64,000 nucleotides of DNA from NCBI GenBank assembly GCA_013824165.1, contig PNNH01000005.1:1-64000 (forward strand), given 5' to 3'. The translations under genes and the position numbers were made by a program. The notes beneath the pieces are model-generated. The model ran no database searches, was not told where the DNA came from, and saw nothing but the letters and a program-made list of their open reading frames with translations. Of the stretch, positions 9,901-17,311 are shown piece by piece; positions within the stretch are counted from its first letter, which is position 1, and each line of letters opens with the position of its first letter. This DNA comes from Methylibium sp. Its GTDB lineage: Bacteria; Pseudomonadota; Gammaproteobacteria; Burkholderiales; Burkholderiaceae_C.

Positions 9901-10415
9901 CGCACCGCGTATTCGCCGGGCGACACCACTTGCGAGACATGCTGGTAGCCCCCCAGCGTCAGCTGCGATTTCAGGCTGGCCTCGTCCAGGCGCTGCTTGG
10001 TCTTGAAGTTGAAGGTGGTGGCGGCCAGAAAGGCGGGTGGCGCCAGGCGCGTCAGCGCGGTGGTGGCCGGCAGCAGCACCACGTCGACATCGCGGTCCTC
10101 ATGCTTCTTTCCTTGGGCCTGCAGCAGCCGCCACAGCGTGGCCAGGCGTTCTGAAATCAGGTCCTGGTGCGGGCTGAAGCTGTCATAGGGCAGGGTTTCC
10201 CAGTCGGGAAAGACGGCAACGCGAAGTTCGGGCGCAAAGAACTTCAGCTCGTCTTCCAGGCGCTGCGTGTCGCCCGGCTCTGCGGTGATCACGGCGCACA
10301 GGCGGCCGGCTGCCGCTTGCGCTTGCGCAAAGCGCGCCAGCAGCAGCGCGTCGGCTGAGCCGGTGGGGCGCGGTTGGTTGAATTTCTTGCCGGGTAGGAT
10401 GGGAGGCAGGTGCAT
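6951..10415 (-). CDS. mfd: Transcription-repair coupling factor
   Basis: The product is 1154 residues, the usual size for Mfd. In order: a UvrB-homology region that binds UvrA, an RNA-polymerase-interacting domain (GDPVVHVNHGIGRYQGL), a RecG-like SF2 translocase with Walker A CGDVGFGKTEVALRAAF and DEEH box IIDEEHRFGVRHKE, motif VI QLRGRVGRSHHQAYAYLM, and the C-terminal TRCF domain. Mfd removes stalled RNA polymerase at lesions and recruits UvrA. The start at 10415 (MHLPPILPGKKF) is preferred to an in-frame start 37 codons upstream, because the upstream stretch is non-conserved in character and enters the region ahead of the divergent gene. Divergent from the PfpI-like gene. Confidence 0.95.
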   Translation of the reverse strand: MHLPPILPGKKFNQPRPTGSADALLLARFAQAQAAAGRLCAVITAEPGDTQRLEDELKFFAPELRVAVFPDWETLPYDSFSPHQDLISERLATLWRLLQAQGKKHEDRDVDVVLLPATTALTRLAPPAFLAATTFNFKTKQRLDEASLKSQLTLGGYQHVSQVVSPGEYAVRGGLIDLFPMGSLVPYRVDLFGDEVDSIRTFDPDSQRSLYPVPEVRLLPGREFPLDEAARKAFRARWREKMEGDPTKARIYKDIDQGIATGGIEYFLPIFFEQTASIFDFLGSEAALALHGEIDEALNRFWTDTRERHRFLQHDPERPILPPEEIFLKVEEFFAATHPHAVLAVRGNEPVEWARPLPDVSVERGAQEPLARLAAHLQSTPHRVLLLAESEGRRESLLELLRDNKIDPPSVKDLAEFEAGDEKFAITAAPLASGFFWFEPEDGRTIQLFTETELFATTPTTRRRRKQEQVSDVNALIKDLSELKVGDPVVHVNHGIGRYQGLIHIDLGDGPSEFLHLEYADKATLYVPVAQLHLISRYTGVSAEEAPLHRLGSGQWEKAKRRAAEQVRDTAAELLNLYARRAAREGHAFRYSGHDYEAFAASFGFEETPDQRAAIHAVIQDMISPKPMDRLVCGDVGFGKTEVALRAAFVAVMGGKQVALLAPTTLLAEQHYQNIADRFGKWPVKVAEMSRFRSAKEIKAAMEGLADGTIDIVIGTHKLLSADVKFARLGLLIIDEEHRFGVRHKEAMKAMRAEVDVLTLTATPIPRTLGMALEGLRDLSVIATAPQRRLAIKTFVRSETSGTIREAVLRELKRGGQVYFLHNEVETIENRRQKLEELVPEARIVIAHGQMPERELERVMREFVQGKHNLLLCSTIIETGIDVPSANTIIMSRADKFGLAQLHQLRGRVGRSHHQAYAYLMVPDVEGLSKQAAQRLEAIQAMEELGSGFYLAMHDLEIRGAGEVLGENQSGNMMEVGFQLYNEMLSEAVRCLKAGKEPDLLSPLGATTEINLHAPALLPDAYCGDVHVRLSLYKRLATAEKPEQIDAMLEEITDRFGKLPAQGQTLFDTHRLRVLAKPYGVAKIDAAPTVMNINFRPNPPIDAMRVIELVQKNRTIKLVGNDKLRIDKQLSDPKDRAQAIREVLRLLGQPIKQD

Positions 10416-10550
10416 GACTTCAGAAACGACAACAGCCCCGGCCGGGGCTGCTGCGATTGTAGAGAGGCAATCACTCCCCCAAGAAGTTGGACGGCCGCGG
10501 CGCTTGCGGCATGGCATGCTGCGCACTGTCGTGAGGCTTGGAGCCAGGAA

Positions 10551-11240
10551 ATGAAAGTCGGGATCTATCTGTTTGACGAGGTCGAGGTGCTGGACTTTGC
10601 AGGCCCCTTCGAGGTGTTTTCCACCGCATCGCGGCTGGCTGAGCGCGACGGCCTGGTGCCGCCTTTCGAGGTGCAGACCTTGGGCTCAGGGCCTGGACCG
10701 GTGCGCGCGCGCGGTGGCCTGCTGGTTACGCCGTCTGTGGCGCGCGAGCAGGCCAAGGATCTGGACATGCTGATCATTCCAGGCGGTGACGTGAGCGCCG
10801 AGCTGAACCGGCCGGGCCTGGACAATTGGCTGACCGCGCAGAGCCTGCAGCTCAAGGTGCTGGCCTCGATCTGCACCGGCGCCTTTCTGCTGGAGCAGGC
10901 CGGCTTGCTGAACGAACGCCAGGCCATCACGCATTGGGAAGACCTGGATGATCTGCGCGCCGCCTCGCTGGCCTCGGGCTCGTTGCTGACGGTACTGCCC
11001 AGCCCGCAGCGCTGGGTCGAGGCACGGCCCTGGGTGCACAAGGGCGGGCGCTGCCGCATGTTCACATCGGCGGGCATTTCCGCCGGCATCGATCTGAGCC
11101 TGCATCTGGTGGCCGAGCTGGCCTCGATGGAGCTGGCCCTGCGCACCGCGCGGCAGATGGACTACGACTGGCGCGATGTGGGCAGCGCCTTCGTGGCCTC
11201 GGGCTTCGGCAACTCCGGCTTCGGCCCGGCAGGCTTGTAG
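10551..11240 (+). CDS. DJ-1/PfpI family (class I amidotransferase-like) protein
   Basis: The 229-residue protein is a stand-alone DJ-1/PfpI fold of the type usually found at the N-terminus of GlxA-like AraC regulators: VGIYLFDEVEVLDFAGPFEVF at the start, IIPGGDVS, and the nucleophile elbow SICTGAFLLEQAGLL with cysteine near residue 108. There is no C-terminal AraC HTH. The nucleophilic cysteine is retained, followed by HW (ITHWEDLDDL), as in isonitrile-hydratase and glyoxalase-III-like members; the substrate is unknown. Start at 10551 follows a GAGCCAGGAA element. Upstream 10416-10550 is the divergent promoter region shared with mfd. Confidence 0.85.
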   Translation: MKVGIYLFDEVEVLDFAGPFEVFSTASRLAERDGLVPPFEVQTLGSGPGPVRARGGLLVTPSVAREQAKDLDMLIIPGGDVSAELNRPGLDNWLTAQSLQLKVLASICTGAFLLEQAGLLNERQAITHWEDLDDLRAASLASGSLLTVLPSPQRWVEARPWVHKGGRCRMFTSAGISAGIDLSLHLVAELASMELALRTARQMDYDWRDVGSAFVASGFGNSGFGPAGL

Positions 11241-11248
11241 GTCCGGCC

Positions 11249-12019
11249 TTACTTCAGCCCGCCGCTGAGGAACTGCTGCAGGCGCTGGCTCTGCGGCCGG
11301 GCCAGCACCTCGCGTGGATGGCCTTCTTCCTCGACACGGCCCTGGTGCAGGAACATCGTGTGCGTGGATACCTCGCGGGCAAAGCCCATCTCGTGCGTGA
11401 CCACGATCATCGTGCGGCCCTCGGCGGCCAGGTCGCGCATTACCTTCAGCACCTCGCCCACCAGCTCGGGGTCCAGCGCCGAGGTTGGTTCGTCGAACAG
11501 CATCACCTCGGGCTCGACGGCCAGCGCACGGGCGATCGCCACGCGCTGCTGCTCGCCGCCACTGAGCTGGGCCGGATAGACGTCCTTGCGGTGTGCCACG
11601 CCCACGCGGGCCAGCAGCGCCTCGGCCTTTTCCAAGGCTTCGGCCTTGGGCACGCCGAGCACATGGACCGGCGCTTCGATGACGTTTTCCAGCACCGTGC
11701 GGTGGCCCCAGAGATTGAAGTTTTGAAACACCATGGCCAGGCGGGCGCGCCAGCGCTGCAGCTGTTTGGCATCGGCGGCCTTGAGGCTGCCGTCGCGGTC
11801 GCGCACCAGCTGCAGTTCCTCGCCGGTCAGCGTGAGCCGGCCTTCCCAGGGCTGCTCCAGCAGGTTCAGGCAGCGCAGAAAGGTGCTCTTGCCGGAACCG
11901 GAGGAACCGATCAGCGTGATCACGTCGCCCTTGTTTGCTGACAGCGAGACGCCCTTGAGCACCTCGCGCTCGCCATAGCGCTTGTGCAGGTTGTCGACGG
12001 TCAGACTGCTGGTGCTCAT
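11249..12019 (-). CDS. Polar amino-acid ABC transporter, ATP-binding subunit (HisP/GlnQ type)
   Basis: The 256-residue ATPase has Walker A GSSGSGKSTFLRCL, signature LSGGEQQRVAIARAL, Walker B VMLFDEPTSALDPE and switch histidine VVTHEMG. The insert between Walker A and the Q-loop (LQLVRDRDGSLKAADAKQL) is the one seen in HisP/OccP-type ATPases, pointing to basic or opine-like amino acids. It is the last gene of a five-gene importer operon. The ATG at 12019 has GGGGA upstream; a TTG at 12031 would overlap the preceding gene by 11 nt and is less likely. Confidence 0.92.
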   Translation of the reverse strand: MSTSSLTVDNLHKRYGEREVLKGVSLSANKGDVITLIGSSGSGKSTFLRCLNLLEQPWEGRLTLTGEELQLVRDRDGSLKAADAKQLQRWRARLAMVFQNFNLWGHRTVLENVIEAPVHVLGVPKAEALEKAEALLARVGVAHRKDVYPAQLSGGEQQRVAIARALAVEPEVMLFDEPTSALDPELVGEVLKVMRDLAAEGRTMIVVTHEMGFAREVSTHTMFLHQGRVEEEGHPREVLARPQSQRLQQFLSGGLK

Positions 12020-12020
12020 G

Positions 12021-13148
12021 TCAGTCCCCAAGCAGCTTGCCCGTGCGCAGGGCGGTTGTTCCGGCCACCTTGCCGACCTTCATGCCGGCATGTGCATAAC
12101 GCACGCAGTCGCGGGCGAAGAAGAGGCCGTCGACGGGGCTCTTCAGCTCGGTGACGGCATTGCTGATCGGGTCGATCACATGGGCCAGCACTTCGCCGGC
12201 ACTGACCGTCTCGCCGACATGGCGCACAAAGGTCAGTACGCCGGCCACCGGCGTCTTCAGCGGCATGCAGCCGGCCAGTGGGCGGGCGTCGCCCAGCGGC
12301 GCGGGCAGTGGCGGTACCTCGCCGCTGATGAAGCCGCGCAGCGTCAGGAAATCGATCAGATGGCGCGCGTCGGCTTCGGCCTGGGCATGCTCCACATCGG
12401 CCTGGCCGCGCAATTCCACCGTCACCGACAGGCAGGCCTGGCGCAGCGGGAAGCGCTCGCCGAAGCGCTTTGCCAGCTTCCACCAGGGCTGCGAGCAGGC
12501 CTCGTCGAAGGGCTGGTCGCCGGAGTCCTGGGCCAGCAGCGTCACCTGTGCGCCCAGGTAGGCCGCCAATGGCTCGCATTCGGGCCAGCAGGGCGTCTCG
12601 GTGTAGAGGTGCATGGTAGCCTGCGCGTCGCAGTGCAGGTCCAGCACGATGTCGGCGTCGACCGACAGGCTCAGCAGCGTGCGGCGCAGCGACTGCAGCT
12701 CGGTGTCGGCCGGCGCGGCCGTGGCTGCGGCGTGCAGGGCGCGCTTGATGACGCGCACATTGTGTTCAAGATCGAGCCCGAGCTCGGGCTCGATCGCTTC
12801 GCCGACGATGGCCGCGAGATCGGGGTAGTGGCGGTTGAAGTTCTCGCCGCTGCAGCTCTCGAAACGGCCCAGATGGCCATGCAGCAGGAACTGCGACAGG
12901 CCGATCGGGTTGGCCATCGGCACCAGCACGATCTCGCCGCGGACGCGGCCCTCGGCTTCCAGTGCGTCGAGCCGTTTGCGCAGGTGGTGGGCCACCAGCA
13001 TGCCCGGCAGTTCGTCGGCGTGCAGCGAGGCCTGGATATAGCACTTGGGGCCGCGGCCGGCTGGGGCCGGCATGCCGTAGTGCAGCGAAACCAGCTCGCG
13101 CTGCGTGCCCGGTGCCGGGGAAATCAAGAGGTGTTTGCGTTCTTGCAT
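12021..13148 (-). CDS. Succinylglutamate desuccinylase/aspartoacylase-family zinc hydrolase
   Basis: The 375-residue protein belongs to the M14-like AstE/aspartoacylase family: IQASLHADELPGM supplies the HxxE zinc ligands, PMANPIGLSQ and GENFNRHYPDL follow, and IVLDLHCDAQA gives the third, histidine ligand. A C-terminal beta domain resembles a biotinyl-like barrel. Members remove acyl groups from N-acyl amino acids or related amides. It lies between the second permease (6 nt) and the ATPase (start 2 nt after its stop), so it is an integral member of the importer operon. A plausible job is deacylating the imported compound in the cytoplasm, as no signal peptide is seen; this is inference. Confidence 0.85.
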   Translation of the reverse strand: MQERKHLLISPAPGTQRELVSLHYGMPAPAGRGPKCYIQASLHADELPGMLVAHHLRKRLDALEAEGRVRGEIVLVPMANPIGLSQFLLHGHLGRFESCSGENFNRHYPDLAAIVGEAIEPELGLDLEHNVRVIKRALHAAATAAPADTELQSLRRTLLSLSVDADIVLDLHCDAQATMHLYTETPCWPECEPLAAYLGAQVTLLAQDSGDQPFDEACSQPWWKLAKRFGERFPLRQACLSVTVELRGQADVEHAQAEADARHLIDFLTLRGFISGEVPPLPAPLGDARPLAGCMPLKTPVAGVLTFVRHVGETVSAGEVLAHVIDPISNAVTELKSPVDGLFFARDCVRYAHAGMKVGKVAGTTALRTGKLLGD

Positions 13149-13154
13149 GGGTGC

Positions 13155-13841
13155 TCAGCGCGGCATCAGTGGCTTGAGCCAGCGCGCCTCGGCCTTGTGG
13201 AACAGGCCCACCAGCACCAGCGTCATCAGGAAGTAGAAGACGGCGGCGGTGATGAAGGCCTCGAAAGGGATGTAGTAGGTGGCGTTGACCTGGCGCGCTG
13301 CACCGGTCAGGTCCATCAGCGTCACGATGCTTGCCAGCGCGGTGCCGTGCAGCATGAAGATGGCTTCGTTGCTGTAGGCGGGCAGGGCGCGGCGCAGGGC
13401 GCTGGGCAGCACGATGCGACGCAGCATCACCCAGCGGCTCATGCCCAGCGACTTGGCGGCCTCGATCTCGCCATGCGGCAGGGCCCGGATCGCGCCGGCG
13501 ATGATCTCCACCGTGTAGGCGCAGGTGTTCAGCACGAAGGCCAGGCAGACGCAGAACCAGGCGGAGCTGAACCAGGGCCACAGCAGGCTCTCGCGCACCC
13601 ACTCGAACTGGGCCAGGCCGTAATAGATCAGGAACAGCTGCACCAGCATCGGCGTGCCGCGGAACACATAGGTGTAGAACCAGATCGGCCGCGAGATCCA
13701 CGGCGAGGGCAGGCTGCGCAGCACCGCCAGCGGAATCGCCAGCAGCAGGCCCAGCGACAGCGAGATCAGCAGCAGCTGCAGGGTGGTCCAGGCACCGCTC
13801 AGGTAGAGTGGCAGGTTCTCGACGATGGCTTCGAAGTTCAT
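13155..13841 (-). CDS. Polar amino-acid ABC transporter permease (HisM type)
   Basis: The 228-residue integral membrane protein shows about five hydrophobic segments and the inner-membrane permease EAA loop, here GEIEAAKSLGMSRWVMLRRI. The N-terminal LSGAWTTLQLLLISLSLG is typical of the HisM/ArtM subfamily. The start overlaps the end of the upstream permease by 4 nt (ATGA), so the two permeases are probably translated together as a heterodimer. It forms the channel for the binding protein encoded upstream. Confidence 0.9.
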   Translation of the reverse strand: MNFEAIVENLPLYLSGAWTTLQLLLISLSLGLLLAIPLAVLRSLPSPWISRPIWFYTYVFRGTPMLVQLFLIYYGLAQFEWVRESLLWPWFSSAWFCVCLAFVLNTCAYTVEIIAGAIRALPHGEIEAAKSLGMSRWVMLRRIVLPSALRRALPAYSNEAIFMLHGTALASIVTLMDLTGAARQVNATYYIPFEAFITAAVFYFLMTLVLVGLFHKAEARWLKPLMPR

Positions 13842-14530
13842 AGCGAGCCCTTGCGCACGCCGATCGAGAAGCGCCGCTGCAACTGGTCGAACAGCAGTTC
13901 AGAAAGCGTCGTGAAAGCCAGGTAGATCACTGCCACGGCCAGGTAGAAGGAGAAGGGTTCGCGCGTGGTGCCGGCGGCTTGCGAGCCGCGTGTCATCAGA
14001 TCGTGCAGGCCGATCACCGAGACGATGGCCGTGCTCTTGATCAGCACCAGCCAGTTGTTGGACAGGCCCGGCAGCACATGGCGGAACATCTGCGGGAAGG
14101 TGATGCGCCAGCTGACTTGCCAAGGGCTCATGCCGAATGCCAGACCGGCTTCGCGCTGCCCCGGCGGCACCGCCATGAAGGCGCCGCGGAAGGCCTCGGT
14201 CAGGTAGGCGCCGAAGATGAAGCCGATGGTAGCGACGCCGGCCACATAGGGGTTGATGTCGATGTAATCCTCATGGCCCAGGCGCAGTGCGATCTCGTTG
14301 ATCGCCACCTGCCCGCCATAGAAGATCAGCAGCATGAGTACCAGATCGGGCACGCCGCGGATCAGCGTGGTGTAGACATGGGCCAGACCGCGGGCGAAGG
14401 CCCAGCGCGACAGCTTGGCCATCGCACCTGCCAGACCCAGCACCATGGCCAGCGCCATAGAGGCCAGGGCCACGCTCAGCGTGACCATCGCGCCCTCCAG
14501 CAGGCTGGGAAGAAAACCGTGCAGAAACAT
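13838..14530 (-). CDS. Polar amino-acid ABC transporter permease (HisQ type)
   Basis: The 230-residue membrane protein has the amphipathic start LPSLLEGAMVTLSVALASMA, five predicted spans, and the EAA loop GQREAGLAFGMSPWQVSWRI. The LIRGVPDLVLMLLIFYGGQ segment is typical of HisQ/OccQ permeases. It is second in the operon after the binding-protein gene, from which it is separated by 127 nt containing strong hairpins. It overlaps the next permease gene by 4 nt. Confidence 0.9.
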   Translation of the reverse strand: MFLHGFLPSLLEGAMVTLSVALASMALAMVLGLAGAMAKLSRWAFARGLAHVYTTLIRGVPDLVLMLLIFYGGQVAINEIALRLGHEDYIDINPYVAGVATIGFIFGAYLTEAFRGAFMAVPPGQREAGLAFGMSPWQVSWRITFPQMFRHVLPGLSNNWLVLIKSTAIVSVIGLHDLMTRGSQAAGTTREPFSFYLAVAVIYLAFTTLSELLFDQLQRRFSIGVRKGSL

Positions 14531-14566
14531 GCGTGATCCACGTGCCGCGCTTCACCCCTGAGGGGG

Positions 14567-14633
14567 CTGTCCAGGTACCAACAGTCCAGAAGGCTGTTGA
14601 TGCTTGGACAGCGCCGGAGCCTCAGGCTCCGGC
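14567..14633 (-). other. Nested hairpins between binding-protein and permease genes
   Basis: Two structures lie in the 127-nt gap after the substrate-binding-protein gene. One pairs CTGTCCA (14567-14573) with TGGACAG (14605-14611), with CAACAG/CTGTTG nested inside. The second is GCCGGAGCC-TCA-GGCTCCGGC at 14613-14633, a 9-bp stem. No U-tract follows in the direction of transcription, so they look like a partial-termination or mRNA-stabilising element that keeps binding-protein mRNA above permease mRNA. Function is inferred from position. Confidence 0.5.
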
Positions 14634-14657
14634 CGGCGCAGCCGTTACGGGGGTGGG

Positions 14658-15443
14658 TTATTTCTTCGGCGAGATGTCGTACGCGAAGTACTTGTCGTTG
14701 AGCTTCTTGAACGTGCCGTTGGCGCGCAGCGCGTCGATGGCGTCGTTGAACTTCTTGCCCAGGGCCTTCTCGTCGGCCTTGCGCATGCCCACGCCGGAGC
14801 CGACGCCGAAGTACTTCACATCGTCATAGCTCGGGCCGGTGAAGGCGAAGCCCTTGCCGGCGTCGGTCTTCAGGAAGCCCATGTCGATGGCGACCATGTC
14901 GGCCACGGTGGCGTCGATGCGGCCGCTCTTCAGGTCCAGGAAGGCCTGGTCCTGGGTGGCGTAGCGCACGATCTCGCTTTGCTTGAAGGTGTCGGCGGCG
15001 AACTTCTCGTGGATGGTGGCGCGCTGCACGCCGATCTTCTTGCCCTTCAGGCCGGCAGGCGAAATGTCGAGCTTGGCGTCAGCCTTGGCGGCGAAGCGGG
15101 CCGGCGTGTTGTAGTAGGCCTTGGAGAAGGCGATGGCCTTCTTGCGCTCATCGGTGATGGACATCGACGCGATGATGGCGTCGACCTTGCGTGCCTGCAG
15201 GGCCGGAATCAAACCGTCGAAATCCTGCTGCACCAGCGTGCACTCTGCCTTCATCTCGGCGCACAGGGCTTGCGCGTACTCGATCTCGAAGCCCTTGAGC
15301 TTGCCGTCCTTGTCGACTTCAGAGAAGGGCGGGTAGGCGCCTTCCACACCGATGCGGATTTTCTTCCAGTCCGGAGCCTGGGCATGGGCGGTGACGGCGG
15401 CGCAGGCCAGCGCGGCCAGGGCGATCAGAGAGCGACGTTGCAT
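14658..15443 (-). CDS. Periplasmic amino-acid-binding protein of ABC importer (ArgT/HisJ type)
   Basis: From the ATG at 15443 the product is 261 residues, starting with a clear signal peptide (MQRRSLIALAALACAAVTAHA, cleavage before QAPDWKK). The mature part has IRIGVEGAYPPFSEVDKDGK and LKGFEIEYAQALC, the conserved ligand-binding opening of family-3 solute-binding proteins, and the hinge IIASMSITDERKKAIAFSKAYY. ArgT/HisJ/OccT relatives bind arginine, lysine, histidine or opines. It is the first gene of the importer operon. An in-frame start 17 codons upstream was rejected because it would put charged residues before the signal peptide. Confidence 0.92.
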   Translation of the reverse strand: MQRRSLIALAALACAAVTAHAQAPDWKKIRIGVEGAYPPFSEVDKDGKLKGFEIEYAQALCAEMKAECTLVQQDFDGLIPALQARKVDAIIASMSITDERKKAIAFSKAYYNTPARFAAKADAKLDISPAGLKGKKIGVQRATIHEKFAADTFKQSEIVRYATQDQAFLDLKSGRIDATVADMVAIDMGFLKTDAGKGFAFTGPSYDDVKYFGVGSGVGMRKADEKALGKKFNDAIDALRANGTFKKLNDKYFAYDISPKK

Positions 15444-15521
15444 GGAAAACACTCCTTGGTGGGGAACAGAGGTGAAAGACGATGAAACCGGCATGTTCCT
15501 ACGCCTGAGCTTGGGCGGGCA

Positions 15522-16493
15522 TCAGGGTTTGAGCGATTGCAAAAAAACAGTCAGCTCGGCCACGGTGGCCCGAGGATCCTCTTCGTGCGGTACATGACCG
15601 AGGCTGTCGAACATGACCAATCGGCTGCCTGCGATGGCCTTGGCGAAGACCTCGGCGTTGGCGGGCGGAATCAGGCGGTCCCGCCCGCCCCAGAGAATCA
15701 GCGTCGGCTGGCGCAGCGAGGGCAGGCGGTCTGCATAGTAGCCCGGGCGCAGTTGCTGGAAGCGCTGCACGAGCGCGGCGCGGTTGCCTTCACGCAGGGT
15801 CAGCTCGAAATAGCGATCCACCACGCCGGGCTTGATTCGCCCCGGGTTGCCGTAGACGTTGTGCACGCTGGACTCGACCAGGCGGCGTGGCAGCAGGCCC
15901 TGGGCCAGGGTCTGCACGCCAGGCAGGCGCGCGACACGGAAACCCAGCGGCACGGATTCCGGGCTGACCGCCAGGCCCGCGGCGTCCACCAGCACCAGGG
16001 CGGCCACCCGCTCGGGCCGCTCAGTCGCCAGTTGCCAGGCGATCTGGCCGCCCAGCGAATTGCCGCCCAGCACCACCTTCGGCAGCTTCATTTGGTCCAG
16101 CAGGGCCAGCACGAAGGCGACGTAAGCCTCATCGCTGTAATCGTCCTTGATGCTGGGGCCGGTGAGGCCGAAGCCCGGCAGGTCGAAGGTGATGACGCGG
16201 CGGTTCTGCGCCTTGAGCTCCTTCACCCAGGCCTCCCAGGTGTGCAGGCTGGCGGCGGTGCCATGCATCAGCACGATGGGCAGCGGGTCGCCACGCGGGC
16301 CCTCATCCCGGTAATGCACCAGCTGGCCACCCAGGTCCAGAAACTCCGAGGGCGGCGGCGCCCAGCGCGCCACCAGGCTTTCCAGCGGACGCTCGGGCGC
16401 GCGGAAGGCGGCCATCACCAGCGCTAGGGCCAGTAGGGCGACGCCAGCTGCGCGCAGCAGCCAGCCCAGCACGCCGATGCGTTCTTGGCTCAT
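15522..16493 (-). CDS. Alpha/beta hydrolase with N-terminal membrane anchor
   Basis: A 323-residue alpha/beta-hydrolase: one hydrophobic segment (LGWLLRAAGVALLALALVMAAF), then the oxyanion motif VLMHGTAASLHTW, nucleophile elbow LGGNSLGGQIAWQLA (serine), acid RDRLIPPANAEVF and histidine SLGHVPHEEDP. The triad is complete. Substrate unknown; sequence style resembles haloalkane/ester hydrolases of the MhpC/BioH group. The anchor implies it acts at the inner membrane, probably facing the periplasm. Its start overlaps the stop of the trhO-like gene by 4 nt (ATGA), so the two are co-translated. Confidence 0.87.
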   Translation of the reverse strand: MSQERIGVLGWLLRAAGVALLALALVMAAFRAPERPLESLVARWAPPPSEFLDLGGQLVHYRDEGPRGDPLPIVLMHGTAASLHTWEAWVKELKAQNRRVITFDLPGFGLTGPSIKDDYSDEAYVAFVLALLDQMKLPKVVLGGNSLGGQIAWQLATERPERVAALVLVDAAGLAVSPESVPLGFRVARLPGVQTLAQGLLPRRLVESSVHNVYGNPGRIKPGVVDRYFELTLREGNRAALVQRFQQLRPGYYADRLPSLRQPTLILWGGRDRLIPPANAEVFAKAIAGSRLVMFDSLGHVPHEEDPRATVAELTVFLQSLKP

Positions 16494-17284
16494 TTGGCGC
16501 GGTGCGCCTCGCTGGCCGGACGTTGGATGGTGCTCGAGGGCTCAAGCCCGGCGTCAAGCGCTTCGCGCTGGTCGAACACAAAGCAGCTGCCGTGGTAATG
16601 CGCGCCGCCGGCCTGCTCGAAATACTTCAGGATGCCGCCTTCGAGCTGGTAGACCGGGCCGTCCAGCCCCTGCTGTTGCAGATAGATGGCGGCCTTCTCG
16701 CAACGGATGCCGCCGGTGCAGAAGCTCACCACCGTCTTGCCCTTTAGATCCTCCAGATGCTGCTGCACAGCGTCGGGGAACTCGCTGAATTTTGTGATGC
16801 GCCAGTCGATCGCGCCATCGAACGTGCCGTAATCCACCTCGAAGGCATTGCGGGTGTCCAGCGTCACCACCGGGCGGCCGTCATCGTCGTGGCCCTGGTC
16901 CAGCCAGCGGGCCAGCGTGCTTGGCAGCACCGCGGGCGCGCGCTCGGCCTGGTCGGGCCGTATCGCCGGGAAGTTCATGCGGATGATCTCCGGCTTGACC
17001 TTGACCAGCAGTTTCTTGAAAGGCACCGCCGCCGACCAGCTCTCCTTGGGCTCCAGCGCAGCGAAACGCGCGTCCTCGCGCAATGTGGCCACCCAGGCGC
17101 GCACATCGTCCGGCGGCCCGGCCAGGAACAGATTGATCCCTTCCTCGGCGATCAGCACGGTGCCCTTGAGCTGCAGCGCGAGGGCCCGTTCGTGCAGGCG
17201 CTCGCGCAAGGCGGGGGCATCGTCCAGCCCGACAAACAGATAGGCCGAGATGTTCAGGACAGGGGCGGGGACGCTGGCTTGCAT
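16490..17284 (-). CDS. trhO: tRNA uridine(34) hydroxylase-like rhodanese-domain protein (TrhO/YceA family)
   Basis: The 264-residue protein has the TrhO layout: an N-terminal acylphosphatase-like domain (NISAYLFVGL, LIAEEGINLFLAG) followed by a rhodanese domain with active-site loop VVSFCTGGIRCEKAAIYL and ending EGGILKYFEQAGGAHYHGSC, all characteristic. TrhO makes 5-hydroxyuridine at position 34 of tRNAs. The protein is shorter than E. coli TrhO (about 350 residues) and lacks much of its C-terminal region, as many betaproteobacterial members do. It is coupled to the downstream hydrolase gene. Confidence 0.88.
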   Translation of the reverse strand: MQASVPAPVLNISAYLFVGLDDAPALRERLHERALALQLKGTVLIAEEGINLFLAGPPDDVRAWVATLREDARFAALEPKESWSAAVPFKKLLVKVKPEIIRMNFPAIRPDQAERAPAVLPSTLARWLDQGHDDDGRPVVTLDTRNAFEVDYGTFDGAIDWRITKFSEFPDAVQQHLEDLKGKTVVSFCTGGIRCEKAAIYLQQQGLDGPVYQLEGGILKYFEQAGGAHYHGSCFVFDQREALDAGLEPSSTIQRPASEAHRAK

Positions 17285-17311
17285 AAGAGGGTCGAGATTG
17301 TAGGCTGGCCC

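Noticed and set aside
11982-13925. 647-codon plus-strand frame across the ABC importer genes
   Set aside because: Runs antisense to three well-supported genes; composition of a shadow frame.
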